Shown: positions 25,200 to 36,744, counted from the first letter of the stretch. The stretch: 64,000 nucleotides of DNA from Rubrivivax sp. (GCA_018780805.1 JADMJD010000018.1:24399-88398), one strand, 5' to 3'. The notes: generated by a model not told the origin, from the sequence alone. Translations and numbers: made by a program.

Positions 25200-26384
25200 T
25201 CAGGGCTGGGTGAAGCGGTCGCCGGCGCGCACCGGCTCCTGCACGTTCAGGATCAGCGCGTAGGACACACGCTCGAACACGCGGAAGACAAACAGCAGGC
25301 CATGTCGCTCGTCCGGCAGCCGCATTGGCACGGCGCGGCCATCGGCCTGCGTGCGGTCAACGGCCGCGCTGCCGGCGCGCCACAGCGCCAGCACATGGCC
25401 GCGCTCCAGGCCTTCGCGCGCGCCGCGGTTGAGGGTGACGATCTGGTTCTGGCCGGCCGACAGCGCCTCGCCGTAGATGGACACGATGCGGCCGTCCACG
25501 GCCGCGTTGGGCGCGTGCGGCGCATAGGCGGTCAGGTCGCGCTGCGGCACCGGGTGCAGGCGGTCGCCGACACCGGCTTCCAGCCGAAGGTCGTTGATGC
25601 GGAAGGTGGCGGGCACGACCTCGGGTTTGCCGTTGGCGCCGATGCGGTCTTCACCCGCCTTCTCGAAGCCGGCGGTCCCGACGTAGCGTGCTTCAAAGCC
25701 CAGGACCTCGCGGGTTTCCGGGTCCAGCAGCGGGCGCGGCTCGCGGAACAGGCGGAAATCGCGCGCGCCGCCCAGGTCGCCGCGCACGTAGGCGGTTTCG
25801 CCGCGCGACAGCAGCACCCGGCCCTCCTGCGTGGCCACGATGCGCGGCGCTGCGGCCAGTTCGTTGGTGTCGAAGACCACGGCGTCGTTCAGGAACGGGC
25901 CGATCAGGTGCAGCGGGATCGACGCGATGGCGCCGTTGTCCAGCACCTGGCTGCGCACCCGGGGGCTTAGCTTGACGGTGTTGCTCGGCGCGCCGGCACC
26001 GGCTTGCGCCAATTGCAGCGTGGCGCGGCCGTCGCGCTTGACCAGCACCAGCACCTGGCCGGGGAAGATCAGGTGCGGGTTGCGGATCTGCTCGAGGTTC
26101 ATGCCCCAGAGCTCGGGCCAGCGCCAGGGGCTGGTCAGGAAGAGCTTGGAGATGTCCCACAGCGTGTCGCCGCGCTGCACGGTGTGTGATTCGGGTGCGT
26201 TGGGCGACAGCTCAGACAGCGGCACGCCGGCTTGTGCCACCTGCTGGGCCGTGTTGCGCATCTCGGGGGTGACCGGGAAGCTGGGCTGCGCGGTGGCGGG
26301 CGCCGCCACGACCGACGCTGCCACGAACAGGGCCGCAGCCCACGCCAGGCGGGCGGCAGGTGCAGGACGGGTGGGGATGCTCAT
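25200..26384 (-). CDS. LysM peptidoglycan-binding domain secreted protein
   Basis: Signal peptide; ESHTVQRGDTLWDISKLFLTSPWRWPELWGMNLEQIRNPHLIFPGQVLVL. Confidence 0.9.
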   Translation of the reverse strand: MSIPTRPAPAARLAWAAALFVAASVVAAPATAQPSFPVTPEMRNTAQQVAQAGVPLSELSPNAPESHTVQRGDTLWDISKLFLTSPWRWPELWGMNLEQIRNPHLIFPGQVLVLVKRDGRATLQLAQAGAGAPSNTVKLSPRVRSQVLDNGAIASIPLHLIGPFLNDAVVFDTNELAAAPRIVATQEGRVLLSRGETAYVRGDLGGARDFRLFREPRPLLDPETREVLGFEARYVGTAGFEKAGEDRIGANGKPEVVPATFRINDLRLEAGVGDRLHPVPQRDLTAYAPHAPNAAVDGRIVSIYGEALSAGQNQIVTLNRGAREGLERGHVLALWRAGSAAVDRTQADGRAVPMRLPDERHGLLFVFRVFERVSYALILNVQEPVRAGDRFTQP

Positions 26385-26538
26385 GCAGCGGGTCTCCCGG
26401 TGCTGGGCACCCTCGGCGGGGGGTGTCACAATGCGCACCGCTTCAAAGGTCTTGGCACCGACCGCAGGCTGCCCGTAGGCAAGCCCGCGACAATCTTCAT
26501 CTGTTCCCGGAGATTCTGCCCCTAAACCCTTGATATCG

Positions 26539-26597
26539 CAACGAAAGTAGCCAGGTGTTGCCCAGGCTGTGCAGCGCTTCACACCCTGCTTCGTTGT
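26539..26597 (+). other. imperfect long hairpin upstream of def
   Basis: CAACGAAAGTAGCCAGGTGT ... ACACCCTGCTTCGTTG can pair with small bulges. Confidence 0.35.
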
Positions 26598-26649
26598 GCC
26601 GCGCCCACAGCTGAAACGCCCTGTTGCCCCCTGTTGCCGAACACGTCCC

Positions 26650-27165
26650 ATGGCCTTGTTGACCATCCTGCGATACCCCGACCCGCGCTTGCACACCGTG
26701 GCCCAGCCCGTGGCGGCGGTGGATGACCGCATCCGCCAGTTGGTCGATGACATGCTGGAGACCATGTACGCCGCCGAAGGTGTGGGCCTGGCCGCCACCC
26801 AGGTGGACGTGCACGAGCGGGTGATCGTGATGGACACGTCCGAGACGCGCGACAAGCCGTTGGTGCTGATCAACCCGGAAATCGTGGCGCGCAGCGAAGA
26901 CCTCAGCGTCAACGAAGAAGGCTGCCTGTCGGTGCCCGCCATCTACGACAAGGTGCGGCGCCATGCCCGGGTGGCCGTGCGGGCGCTGGGCCGTGACGGC
27001 CAGGTGTTCGAGCGCGAGGCGGCGGGCCTGACGGCGGTGTGCATCCAGCACGAGATGGACCACCTGCTGGGCAAGGTGTTCGTCGAGTACCTCAGCCCGT
27101 TCAAGCGCGACCGCATCAAGTCGCGCCTGCTCAAGCGTTCGCGCGAAGAGAAGTCGCCGGCCTGA
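26650..27165 (+). CDS. def: peptide deformylase
   Basis: [42 protein letters not shown]. Confidence 0.97.
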   Translation: MALLTILRYPDPRLHTVAQPVAAVDDRIRQLVDDMLETMYAAEGVGLAATQVDVHERVIVMDTSETRDKPLVLINPEIVARSEDLSVNEEGCLSVPAIYDKVRRHARVAVRALGRDGQVFEREAAGLTAVCIQHEMDHLLGKVFVEYLSPFKRDRIKSRLLKRSREEKSPA

Positions 27166-27170
27166 ACACG

Positions 27171-28121
27171 GTGGCCAGCCCCCTGCGCGTCGCCTTCGCC
27201 GGCACGCCCGAATTTGCCGCGGTGGCGCTGCGGGCGATCCATGCGGCCGGATTTCCCGTCCCGCTGGTGTTGAGCCAGCCCGACCGCCCCGCCGGTCGCG
27301 GCCTGAAGCTGCAGCCTTCTCCGGTGAAGCAGTTTGCGCTGGACCAGAACATCCCGGTGCAGCAACCGCGCAGCCTGCGCCTGGACGGCAAGTACCCCGA
27401 AGACGCCGCCGCGGCTCGCCAGGCGCTGCTGGATGCTGCCCCCGACGTGTTGGTCGTCGCGGCCTACGGCCTGATCCTGCCGGCCTGGGTGCTGGGCCTT
27501 CCGCCGCGTGGCGGCCTGAACATCCACGGCTCGCTGTTGCCGCGCTGGCGCGGTGCCGCGCCCATCCACCGCGCGATCGAAGCCGGCGACACCGTCACCG
27601 GCATCACGCTGATGCAGATGGACACCGGTCTGGACACCGGCCCGATGCTGCTGTCCGCCACCGAGCCCATCCACCCCGACGACAGCACGGCCAACCTGCA
27701 CGACCGGCTGGCGGCCCTGGGCGCGCGGCTGGTGGTGCAGGGCCTGCAGGCGCCGAGCCTGCACCCGAGGCCGCAGCCGGACGAGGGGGTGACCTACGCG
27801 CACAAGGTCGACAAGGCCGAGGCGGCCGTGGACTGGTCGCTGCCGGTCGCCGTGATCGAACGCCGGGTGCGGGCCTTCGATCCCTTCCCGGGGGCTGTCT
27901 TCCAGGGTGCCGGCGAGACCGTCAAGCTCTGGCGCGCGGCCGTGGCGCCCGGCGAAGGGCCGCCGGGCACCGTGCTGGCCAGCGGCCCCGGTCGTTGTGT
28001 GGTGGCCTGCGGGCAGGGTGCGCTCGAACTGCTTGAACTGCAGCGCCCCGGCGGCCGGCGCGGCCCGGCGACGGCCTTTCTGGCGGCGCACCCGCTGCCA
28101 GTCGGCACCCGGTTGGCCTGA
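27171..28121 (+). CDS. fmt: methionyl-tRNA formyltransferase
   Basis: [47 protein letters not shown] start. Confidence 0.96.
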   Translation: MASPLRVAFAGTPEFAAVALRAIHAAGFPVPLVLSQPDRPAGRGLKLQPSPVKQFALDQNIPVQQPRSLRLDGKYPEDAAAARQALLDAAPDVLVVAAYGLILPAWVLGLPPRGGLNIHGSLLPRWRGAAPIHRAIEAGDTVTGITLMQMDTGLDTGPMLLSATEPIHPDDSTANLHDRLAALGARLVVQGLQAPSLHPRPQPDEGVTYAHKVDKAEAAVDWSLPVAVIERRVRAFDPFPGAVFQGAGETVKLWRAAVAPGEGPPGTVLASGPGRCVVACGQGALELLELQRPGGRRGPATAFLAAHPLPVGTRLA

Positions 28122-28166
28122 GCCCCGCGGGTTCAAGTCTGGCCCGGGGCTGCCGATAGCTCCAGC

Positions 28167-28541
28167 ATGTCTCTGCGTCGTCGCCCCGTGCTGTGCCTGC
28201 TCGCCCCCCTGGTGCTGGCCGGCTGCGACCTGCTGGGCATCGAGGGCATGAGCCAGGTGCAGGAGCGCAAGGCGGCCGAAGGCAAGGCCATTGGCAGTGC
28301 CTGCCGGCACGCCGGCCGGGCCATCGAAGACTGCTACACCTTGAACAAAAAGGCCGACAAGGCCGCCGTCTTTGCCGGCTGGCGCGAGATGAACGACTAC
28401 ATGACCGAGAACAAGATCGAGGTCGTGTCGCCCACCATCCCGTCGCCCGAGTCGCTGGCCGCCAAACCGCCGGCCGAAGACACCGAGGCCGACGAACCCG
28501 TGCCTGCCAAGGGCAGCCACGGCAAGGCCAAGGGCGGCTGA
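28167..28541 (+). CDS. putative lipoprotein
   Basis: Lipobox LVLAGCD; 124 aa. Confidence 0.65.
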   Translation: MSLRRRPVLCLLAPLVLAGCDLLGIEGMSQVQERKAAEGKAIGSACRHAGRAIEDCYTLNKKADKAAVFAGWREMNDYMTENKIEVVSPTIPSPESLAAKPPAEDTEADEPVPAKGSHGKAKGG

Positions 28542-28654
28542 GGCCGCTCTGGCGACACCTGGTCGCCCGCCGCGGCAGCCTGTCGCAGGCGCCGGGACGC
28601 GCCGATCCGCCTGCGTCACAGTCCGCTCCCATGTTCCATCCGGGAGTTCCTGCC

Positions 28655-29386
28655 ATGTCCACCCTCGCCCGCCGCGCCCTGTTGATCACAGCCGCCTTGT
28701 CCGTCATCAGCTGTGCCCATGCACAGACCGTCACCGGCTCCGGCCGCAGCGTCACGGAAACACGCACCGTCAGCGGGTTCGAGGCCGTGCAGCTGGAGGC
28801 GTCGATGAAGCTGGTGCTGCGCCAGGGCACGCAGGAGGCCGTGCAGGTGCAGGCCGACGACAACCTGGTGCCGCTGATCGAGACCCTGGTCGAGACCCGC
28901 GGCAGCCTGCCCACGCTGGTGGTGCGCTGGAAGCGCAACACCTCGATCCGCAGCCAACAGGCCCTCGTCGTCACGGTGGACGCGGTGCGTGTGCGCGCGC
29001 TGTCGGCCTCGGGCTCGGGCAGCATCGAAGCGGCCACGCTGAAGACCGACCGGCTGCGTTTGAACGTGGCCGGCTCCGGCGATGTGCAGGTGAAGGAGCT
29101 GGCCGCTGACGATGTGGAGGCCAGCATCGCCGGCAGCGGCGACGTGAAGGCCGGTGGCCGTGCGGCGCGCGTGAAAGTCAGCATCGCGGGCAGCGGGGAC
29201 GCGGACCTGTCGAACCTGAATGCCGACGACGTGAAGGTCAGCATCGCCGGCAGCGGCGACGCCAAGGTCAGTGCCGACCAGGCGCTGTCGGTGTCCATCG
29301 CCGGCAGTGGTGATGTGCGCTACGGCGGCAAGGTCACGGCGGTGAAGACCAGCATCGTCGGCAGCGGGGACGTGCGCCGCCGCTGA
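28655..29386 (+). CDS. DUF2807 (putative auto-transporter adhesin head, GIN domain) protein
   Basis: Signal peptide; FEAVQLEASMKLVLRQG; repeated SIAGSGD motifs. Confidence 0.82.
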   Translation: MSTLARRALLITAALSVISCAHAQTVTGSGRSVTETRTVSGFEAVQLEASMKLVLRQGTQEAVQVQADDNLVPLIETLVETRGSLPTLVVRWKRNTSIRSQQALVVTVDAVRVRALSASGSGSIEAATLKTDRLRLNVAGSGDVQVKELAADDVEASIAGSGDVKAGGRAARVKVSIAGSGDADLSNLNADDVKVSIAGSGDAKVSADQALSVSIAGSGDVRYGGKVTAVKTSIVGSGDVRRR

Positions 29387-29414
29387 ATGTTGAACGCTCG
29401 GCGACAATCGCCGG

Positions 29415-30146
29415 ATGTCCGAATGGGAACGCATCCGCCGCCACCCTGAGTTCCGGCGCGGTGCGTCGGAGATGTCCGGCATCGCACTCGGTGTCGCCGC
29501 CTGGGGCCTGGTCACCGGCGTGGCCATGGTCAAGACCGGGCTGTCGGTGCCGGTGGCGCTGGCCATGTCGCTGCTGGTGTTTGCCGGCAGTGCACAGCTG
29601 GCCGCGTTGCCGCTGATCGTGGCCGGTGCGCCGATCTGGGTGGTCTGGGCCACGGCCATCTGCGTGAACCTGCGCTTCGTGATCCAGAGCGCGCAGTGGC
29701 GGCCCTATCTGGCGCATCTGCCGCTGAAACAGCGCGCGCTGATGTCGTACGTGGCGGCCGACCTGAACTACGTGTTGTTCATGGCGAGGTTCCCCGATCC
29801 CGTGCCCGGCCCGGGCCAGGTGCCGTACTTCTGGGGCGGCTCGCTGATGAACTTCGGCGCTTGGCACGTGATGTCCATCGTCGGCATCCTGTTTGCTTCG
29901 GTGATCCCCACCGAGTGGGGCTTCGGATTCGCCGGCGTGCTGGCGCTGCTGGGCCTGGTGTGTTCGCTGCTGGTGGACCGCGGCACCTGGATCGCCGCGG
30001 CCGTGGCGGGCTGTGCCGCGGTGGCGGCCTTTGCGCTGCCCTTCAAGCTGAACATCGTGGTGGCGATTGCTGCGGCCGTGGCCATCGGGCTGCTGATCGA
30101 CCACACGACGCCGCGCACGCCGTTGCCGGCGACGGATCCCACATGA
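29415..30146 (+). CDS. azlC: AzlC family branched-chain amino acid exporter subunit
   Basis: LLVFAGSAQLAALPL; INLRFVIQSA-like; multi-TM; precedes AzlD. Confidence 0.88.
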   Translation: MSEWERIRRHPEFRRGASEMSGIALGVAAWGLVTGVAMVKTGLSVPVALAMSLLVFAGSAQLAALPLIVAGAPIWVVWATAICVNLRFVIQSAQWRPYLAHLPLKQRALMSYVAADLNYVLFMARFPDPVPGPGQVPYFWGGSLMNFGAWHVMSIVGILFASVIPTEWGFGFAGVLALLGLVCSLLVDRGTWIAAAVAGCAAVAAFALPFKLNIVVAIAAAVAIGLLIDHTTPRTPLPATDPT

Positions 30147-30472
30147 GCACCTGGGAAGCGTTGCTCACCATCGTCGGCTTGGGCGTCATCTCGCTCATCA
30201 CCCGTGGTTTTTTCATCCTGCCCAGCCGCGAGGTGCCCATTCCCGGCTGGCTGCGCCAGGGCCTGCGGTATGCCCCGGTGGCGGCGCTGACAGCCGTCGT
30301 CGTGCCCGAGGTGTTGATGACCCAGGGCCAGCTGATCAGCACCTGGCAAGACGCACGGATTTATGCCGCTGCCACCGGCGCGGCCTGGTTCTTCTGGCGC
30401 CGGGGCATCCTCGGCACCATCGTCACCGGCACTGCCGTGTTGCTCGTGTTACGGCTCGGCCTGGGCTGGTGA
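30143..30472 (+). CDS. azlD: AzlD family protein
   Basis: Small multi-TM protein, 4-bp overlap with azl[19 protein letters not shown]. Confidence 0.87.
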   Translation: MSTWEALLTIVGLGVISLITRGFFILPSREVPIPGWLRQGLRYAPVAALTAVVVPEVLMTQGQLISTWQDARIYAAATGAAWFFWRRGILGTIVTGTAVLLVLRLGLGW

Positions 30473-30503
30473 ACCCGGTTTCAAACTTGTTGCGAGACAC
30501 CCC

Positions 30504-31697
30504 ATGAACGTCATCCGTTTCACCGATCTGATCGCCCAGGGCCGTGTGGCCGGCCAGCGTGTCTTCATCCGCGCCGACCTCAACGTGCCGCAGGACGACG
30601 CTGGAAACATCACCGAAGACACGCGCATCCGCGCCAGCCTGCCGGCCATCCGGATGGCGCTGGACGCCGGTGCGGCCGTGATGGTGACCAGCCACCTGGG
30701 CCGCCCGACCGAAGGTGAGTTCAAGCCCGAAGACTCGCTGGCGCCCGTGGCCACCCGCCTGGCCGAGTTGCTGGGCCGGCCGGTGCCGTTGATCGCCAAC
30801 TGGGTCGACGGTGTCACCGTCGCGCCGGGCGCCGTGGTGCTGCTGGAAAACTGCCGCCTGAACAAGGGCGAGAAGAAAAGCAACGAAGCCCTGGCGCAGA
30901 AGATGGCTGCGCTGTGCGACATCTTCGTGCACGACGCCTTCGGCACCGCGCACCGCGCCGAGGCCAGCACCTACGGCATCGCACAGTTTGCGCCCGTGGC
31001 CTGCGCCGGCCCGCTGCTGGCGGCCGAGATCGACGCCATCACAAAGGCGCTGGCGAACCCGAAGCGCCCGCTGGTGGCCATCGTCGCGGGCAGCAAGGTC
31101 AGCACCAAACTCAGCATCCTGCAGGCCCTGGCGGCCAAGGTCGACGGCCTGATCGTCGGCGGTGGCATCGCCAACACCTTTTTGCTGGCCCAGGGCCTGC
31201 CCATCGGCAAGAGCCTGGCCGAGCCCGACCTGGTGGGCGAAGCCCGGGCCGTGATCGCCGCGATGCAGGCGCGTGGTGCGGCCGTGCCCATCCCCACCGA
31301 CGTGGTCACCGCCAAGACCTTCGCGGCCGACGCACCGGCCACCACCCAGGCCGTGGCCGACGTGGCGGCCGACGACCTGATCCTCGACATCGGCCCGCAG
31401 ACCGCCGCCGTGCTGGCCGCGCAGCTGCAGGCCGCCGGCACCATCGTCTGGAACGGCCCGGTGGGTGTGTTCGAGTTCGAGGCCTTCAGCCACGGCACCG
31501 AGGCCATCGCGCGCGCCATCGCGAGCAGCAGCGCCTTCAGCATCGCCGGTGGTGGTGACACGCTGGCAGCCATCGCGAAGTACGGCATCGAAGGCGATGT
31601 GGGCTACATCTCCACCGGCGGCGGCGCCTTCCTGGAAATCCTGGAAGGCAAGACGCTGCCGGCGTTCGAGATCCTGGCGCAGCGGGCCGCGGGCTGA
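30504..31697 (+). CDS. pgk: phosphoglycerate kinase
   Basis: [55 protein letters not shown]. Confidence 0.98.
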   Translation: MNVIRFTDLIAQGRVAGQRVFIRADLNVPQDDAGNITEDTRIRASLPAIRMALDAGAAVMVTSHLGRPTEGEFKPEDSLAPVATRLAELLGRPVPLIANWVDGVTVAPGAVVLLENCRLNKGEKKSNEALAQKMAALCDIFVHDAFGTAHRAEASTYGIAQFAPVACAGPLLAAEIDAITKALANPKRPLVAIVAGSKVSTKLSILQALAAKVDGLIVGGGIANTFLLAQGLPIGKSLAEPDLVGEARAVIAAMQARGAAVPIPTDVVTAKTFAADAPATTQAVADVAADDLILDIGPQTAAVLAAQLQAAGTIVWNGPVGVFEFEAFSHGTEAIARAIASSSAFSIAGGGDTLAAIAKYGIEGDVGYISTGGGAFLEILEGKTLPAFEILAQRAAG

Positions 31698-31757
31698 TTC
31701 GGGCGTAATCTCCTGTCCGGGCCACCCGAACGAGCCCGAAGAACAAGGAGACATGCC

Positions 31758-34064
31758 ATGAACAAAAAGCCCCTGTCCGACGCCGAACGGGCCTTGCGCG
31801 ACGCTGCGCTGGAGTACCACCGCGCCCCGACGCGCGGCAAGATCGCCGTCACGCCGACCAAACCGCTGAGCAACCAGCGCGACCTGTCGCTGGCGTATTC
31901 ACCCGGTGTGGCCTACGCCTGCCTGGCGATCGAAGAAGACCCGCTGCTGGCGCACGAGTACACCTCACGCGGCAACCTGGTGGGCGTGGTCACCAACGGC
32001 ACCGCGGTGCTGGGCCTGGGCGACATCGGCCCGCTGGCCGGCAAACCGGTGATGGAGGGCAAGGGCTGTTTGTTCAAGAAGTTCGCCGGCATCGATGTGT
32101 TCGACATCGAACTTGCCGAGCGCGACCCGGACAAGCTGGTCGAGATCATCGCGGCGCTGGAGCCCACGTTGGGGGGTGTGAACCTCGAGGACATCAAGGC
32201 GCCCGAGTGTTTTTACATCGAGAAGAAGCTGCGCGAGCGCATGAACATCCCGGTGTTCCACGACGACCAGCATGGCACGGCCATCATCTCGTCGGCCGCG
32301 CTGTTGAACGGCCTGGAACTGGTGGGCAAACAGATCGGTGAGATCAAGCTCGCAGTGTCCGGTGCGGGTGCTGCCGCCATTGCCTGCCTGGACGTGATGG
32401 TGGGGCTGGGCGTCAAGCGGGAGAACATCTACGTTTGCGACAGCAAGGGTGTGATCCGCGAAGGTCGCGGTGACGCGCTGGACGAGAGCAAACAGCGCTA
32501 CTGCCAGCGCACCACGGCCATGACCCTGGCCGACGTGGTGGACGGCGCCGATGTCTTCCTCGGCTGCTCGGCCGCCGGGGTGCTGACGCCGGAGATGGTC
32601 AAGACCATGGCGCGCCAGCCCATCATCCTGGCGCTGGCCAACCCCGAGCCCGAGATCCGGCCCGAGCTGGCCAAGGCGGCGCGGCCCGATTGCATCATCG
32701 CCACCGGGCGCAGCGACTACCCGAACCAGGTCAACAACGTCCTGTGTTTCCCCTACATCTTCCGCGGTGCGCTGGACTGCGGTGCGACCAAGATCACCGA
32801 GGCGATGAAGCTGGCCTGCGTGCGCGAGATCGCCGCGCTGGCCAAGGCGGAGACCAGCGATGAGGTGGCCGCGGCCTATGCGGGCCAGGAGCTGAGTTTC
32901 GGGCCCGACTACATCATCCCGACGCCCTTTGATGTGCGGCTGATCCTGCGCATCGCACCGGCCGTGGCACGCGCTGCGATGGAGTCGGGTGTGGCCACGC
33001 GGCCCATCGCGGATTTCGACGCCTACCGCCAGCAGCTGGGCCGGTTTATTTACCAGACGGGCATGTTCATGCGGCCGGTGTTTGCCGCGGCGAAGGCCCA
33101 GCCGGCGCGCGTGGTCTATGCCGAAGGCGAAGACGAACGTGTCTTGCGCGCCTTGCCGGTGGTGCTGGAAGAAGGTCTGGCCCAGCCCATCCTGGTGGGC
33201 CGCCCGGAAGTGATCCGCATGCGCATCGAACGTGCCGGCCTCAAGCTGCAGGCCGGCCGCGACTTCACGGTCTGCGACCCCGAAGACGACCCCCGTTTCC
33301 GCGACTACTGGGACCTGTACCGCCGCCTGCGTGGCCGCGACGGTGTGAGCCCCGAAACGGCCAAGGCCGCAGTGCGGCGCTCGAACACGCTGATCGCGTC
33401 GCTGATGCTGCAGCGGGGCGAAGCCGATGCGATGTTGTGCGGCCTGGTCGGACGTTACGACGCGCACCTCGAACACATCCAGCAGGTGATCGGCACCCGC
33501 GAAGGCGCACAGGTGATGGCGGCGATGAACGCGCTGATGCTGGAGCAGCACACGCTGTTCATCGCCGACACCTTTGTGCACGAAGAGCCGAGCGCAGAAG
33601 AGCTGGCGCAGATCGCGCTGCTGGCCGCGGCCGAGGTGCAGCGCTTCGGGCTGCCGCCCAAGGTGGCCTTTGTCTCGCACTCCACCTTCGGCTCGTCGCA
33701 GCGCCCGTCTGCCAAACGCATGCGCGCGGCGCGGGACTTGTTTGTGCAGCGCGCGCCGCACATCGAGTGCGACGGCGAGATGCATGGCGATGCCGCGTTG
33801 TCGGAGCCGATCCGCCGCGGTTACCTGCCCGACACCACGCTGACCGGTGCCGCCAACCTGCTGGTGCTGCCCAACATCGATGCCGCCAACATCCTCTTCA
33901 ACGTGCTGAAGATGACGGGCTCGCACGGGGTCACGGTCGGCCCCATCCTGCTGGGTGCGGCGCGGCCGGTGCACATCCTCACGCCATCGGCCACGGTGCG
34001 GCGCGTGGTCAACATGACGGCGCTCGCGGTGGCCGATGCCGCAGACGCTGTAACCACGCGGTAA
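31758..34064 (+). CDS. maeB: NADP-dependent malic enzyme (malic plus phosphotransacetylase-like domains)
   Basis: [39 protein letters not shown]-terminal PTA-like domain. Confidence 0.95.
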   Translation: MNKKPLSDAERALRDAALEYHRAPTRGKIAVTPTKPLSNQRDLSLAYSPGVAYACLAIEEDPLLAHEYTSRGNLVGVVTNGTAVLGLGDIGPLAGKPVMEGKGCLFKKFAGIDVFDIELAERDPDKLVEIIAALEPTLGGVNLEDIKAPECFYIEKKLRERMNIPVFHDDQHGTAIISSAALLNGLELVGKQIGEIKLAVSGAGAAAIACLDVMVGLGVKRENIYVCDSKGVIREGRGDALDESKQRYCQRTTAMTLADVVDGADVFLGCSAAGVLTPEMVKTMARQPIILALANPEPEIRPELAKAARPDCIIATGRSDYPNQVNNVLCFPYIFRGALDCGATKITEAMKLACVREIAALAKAETSDEVAAAYAGQELSFGPDYIIPTPFDVRLILRIAPAVARAAMESGVATRPIADFDAYRQQLGRFIYQTGMFMRPVFAAAKAQPARVVYAEGEDERVLRALPVVLEEGLAQPILVGRPEVIRMRIERAGLKLQAGRDFTVCDPEDDPRFRDYWDLYRRLRGRDGVSPETAKAAVRRSNTLIASLMLQRGEADAMLCGLVGRYDAHLEHIQQVIGTREGAQVMAAMNALMLEQHTLFIADTFVHEEPSAEELAQIALLAAAEVQRFGLPPKVAFVSHSTFGSSQRPSAKRMRAARDLFVQRAPHIECDGEMHGDAALSEPIRRGYLPDTTLTGAANLLVLPNIDAANILFNVLKMTGSHGVTVGPILLGAARPVHILTPSATVRRVVNMTALAVADAADAVTTR

Positions 34065-34123
34065 TCGATCCGGCGGGCGCGGCGCCTATCATCGCGCCGC
34101 CACCTTGTGACGGAGTTACAGCC

Positions 34124-35551
34124 ATGCGCGCCACCAAGATCGTTGCCACCCTCGGGCCGGCGTCTTCGAGCCCGGAGATGCTGGAGCGCATCATCCGCGC
34201 CGGCGTCGACGTGGTGCGGCTGAATTTCTCGCACGGCAAGGCGCAGGACCACATCGACCGCGCCGCGCTGGTGCGCGAGGTGGCGGCGCGGGCTGGCAAG
34301 GAGGTGGCCATCATGGCCGACCTGCAGGGCCCGAAGATCCGCGTCGGCAAGTTCGACGGCGGCAAGACCGAGCTGCGGCCAGGCCAGGCCTTTGTGCTGG
34401 ACGCGGCACGCACCGAGCCCGGGAACAACGACATCGTCGGCCTGGACTACAAGGACCTGCCGCGCGACGTGCGGCCTGGCGACACCCTGCTGCTGAACGA
34501 CGGCCTGCTGCGGCTGACGGTGGACAAGGTGCTGGGTGACCAGGTGCACACCACGGTGATCGTCGGCGGCGAGCTGAGCAACAACAAGGGCATCAACAAG
34601 GCCGGTGGCGGCCTGACGGCGCCGGCGCTGACGGCCAAGGACATGGAAGACATCCGCACCGCGATGAGCTTCCAGTGCGACTACCTGGCGGTGAGTTTCC
34701 CCAAGAGCGCGACCGACATGGAGATGGCGCGCCAGCTGGCCAACGTGGCCGGCGAACCCTTCCGCCACAAACCGGCGCTGATCGCGAAGATCGAGCGCAG
34801 CGAGGCGATTCCGGTGCTGGACCAGATCCTGCGCGCCTCCGACGGCATCATGGTCGCGCGTGGTGATCTGGCGGTGGAGGTGGGCAACGCCGCCGTGCCG
34901 GCGCTGCAGAAACGCATGATCCGCATGGCGCGCGAGATGGACAAGATCGTCATCACCGCCACGCAGATGATGGAGTCGATGATCGTCAACGCCGTGCCCA
35001 CACGTGCCGAGGTGAGCGACGTGGCCAACGCGGTGCTGGACGGCACCGACGCGGTGATGCTGAGTGCCGAGACGGCCGCCGGCAAGTACCCGCTGGAGAC
35101 GGTGGAGCAGATGGCCGCCATCGCGCTGGCGGCCGAGGCCGCCGACGACGGCAGCATCGAAACCGACTTCACGAACAAGAAGTTCGGCCGCATCGACCAG
35201 TCCATCGCGATGGGGGCGCTGTTCACGGCGCACCACCTGGGCTGCAAGGCCATCCTGGCGCTGACGGAGTCGGGCTCGACGGCGCTGTGGATGAGCCGCC
35301 ACAACGTCAAGGTGCCGATCTACGGGCTGACTTCGCAGCAGACCTCGCAACGCCGCATGACGCTGTACCGCAACGTGCGGCCGCTGCTGATGCCCAAGAT
35401 GAGCGACCGCGACGAAGCCCTCGCCACGGCCGAAAAGTTGCTGGTGGACGCGGGTGTGCTGAAACCGGGCGACACCTACGCCATCACCTGCGGCGAGCCC
35501 ATGGGCTACCCGGGCGGCACCAACATGCTCAAGGTCTGCCGGGTCGGTTGA
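34124..35551 (+). CDS. pyk: pyruvate kinase
   Basis: MRATKIVATLGPASS; DLQGPKIRVG; MVARGDLAVEVG; ITATQMMESMI. Confidence 0.98.
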   Translation: MRATKIVATLGPASSSPEMLERIIRAGVDVVRLNFSHGKAQDHIDRAALVREVAARAGKEVAIMADLQGPKIRVGKFDGGKTELRPGQAFVLDAARTEPGNNDIVGLDYKDLPRDVRPGDTLLLNDGLLRLTVDKVLGDQVHTTVIVGGELSNNKGINKAGGGLTAPALTAKDMEDIRTAMSFQCDYLAVSFPKSATDMEMARQLANVAGEPFRHKPALIAKIERSEAIPVLDQILRASDGIMVARGDLAVEVGNAAVPALQKRMIRMAREMDKIVITATQMMESMIVNAVPTRAEVSDVANAVLDGTDAVMLSAETAAGKYPLETVEQMAAIALAAEAADDGSIETDFTNKKFGRIDQSIAMGALFTAHHLGCKAILALTESGSTALWMSRHNVKVPIYGLTSQQTSQRRMTLYRNVRPLLMPKMSDRDEALATAEKLLVDAGVLKPGDTYAITCGEPMGYPGGTNMLKVCRVG

Positions 35552-36556
35552 TCACTGCACTGCGGCGACCATCGCCGCCACACGCGGGCCCATGGCCTCG
35601 GGCTGCAGTTGCACCTCCGGGTGGGCGCGGGCATAAACACGGAAGAGTTCGTCGGCAAAGGCCGGGCCGATGTCGTCCACGCCGCTGAAATCCAGCCTGG
35701 CACCGCGGAACTGCGCCAGCCGGGCCGTCACCCGCCGCGCCTGGGCCCGTGACTCCAGGCCCACCATCGGGCCGGTCAGCAGGCGCAGCGGCACCTCGGT
35801 CTGCTCGAAGCCATAACCTTGAGCGGCCTGCGCACGCAGCACTTCGTCCAGTGTGCGTGGTGTGTCCAGTGCGATGGCGAGGAAGATCGACGTGCCTGGC
35901 CGCCCCAGTGCGCGCACGGGTGACCAGCCACTGCGCCCGGGCCGGCGCTGGAAGGCCTGCTGGTTGGCATGCAGGTCGAAGATGTCGGCCGCGCGCGCGA
36001 CGAAAAACAGGCCGTGGCCGCAGTGCCGGTCGGGCATCGAGCTGAGCTTGCCTTTGCCCAGCTCCAGCATCGCGAGCTTCGGGTCGCCGATCTGCCAGCT
36101 CTGTTCGATGCGGTCGAAGATGCCGCAGCCGTCGTCCGACACCAGCAACTGCAGGTGCATCGCGGTCTGGCGCACCGACACCGTGACACCCTGGCCCCCG
36201 CTGTGGTCGATGGCGTTGTTGAGCAGCTCGGTGAAAGCATGCTGGGCCAGCCGGGCCACGTTGGGCTGCAGCGCCAGATGGGGGGCGAAGTCGCGTGCCC
36301 AGGGCAGGTCTTCCTGCAGGCCGGCGAGCGCGTAGGTCTGCACCACCTGGCGCAAGGCGCCGGGTTGCCAATGGGGCTTGCGCGCGCTGCCGCTGACGCT
36401 GAGCCATTGCGCATCGACCAGCGCATTCAACAGCTTTCGGGCGCGCCGCCGGCTGATGCTTTGGCGATGCATCACGTGGGCGATCAGATCGTCGCCATGC
36501 GCCTGGGCGGCGGCGGTGATCCAGGTGGTGGCGGACGCGAGGCTGTTGCGCGGCAT
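35552..36556 (-). CDS. HATPase (GHKL) plus STAS-like DUF4325 signalling protein with N-terminal helical/HTH-like region
   Basis: HAFTELLNNAIDHSGG; VSDDGCGIFDRI; GHGLFFVARAADIF; C-term ARLDFSGVDDIGPAFADELFRVYA. Confidence 0.75.
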   Translation of the reverse strand: MPRNSLASATTWITAAAQAHGDDLIAHVMHRQSISRRRARKLLNALVDAQWLSVSGSARKPHWQPGALRQVVQTYALAGLQEDLPWARDFAPHLALQPNVARLAQHAFTELLNNAIDHSGGQGVTVSVRQTAMHLQLLVSDDGCGIFDRIEQSWQIGDPKLAMLELGKGKLSSMPDRHCGHGLFFVARAADIFDLHANQQAFQRRPGRSGWSPVRALGRPGTSIFLAIALDTPRTLDEVLRAQAAQGYGFEQTEVPLRLLTGPMVGLESRAQARRVTARLAQFRGARLDFSGVDDIGPAFADELFRVYARAHPEVQLQPEAMGPRVAAMVAAVQ

Positions 36557-36744
36557 GGCAGGAACTCCCCGCAGCGGAGAAATGAGCTGCAGTCCGCGAA
36601 GTGTGGTCGGCCCAGCCGTGAACCTGAGCGCAAAAAGCGGCGGCAAATGCCGCCATTTCCGGGGGTCATGGTGGCCACGTCGATAGAATTCATCGCAGTT
36701 ACAGCCCCACTACAGGGCGCGCCAATACCCCTCAGGAGATTCAC

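Noticed and set aside
28980-29386. Repeated SIAGSGD motifs considered as novel repeats or a phase-variable tract
   Set aside because: Normal internal repeats of a DUF2807 beta-helix-like domain; DNA copies are diverged
31965-33974. 669-aa minus-strand ORF
   Set aside because: Antisense to maeB; shadow ORF
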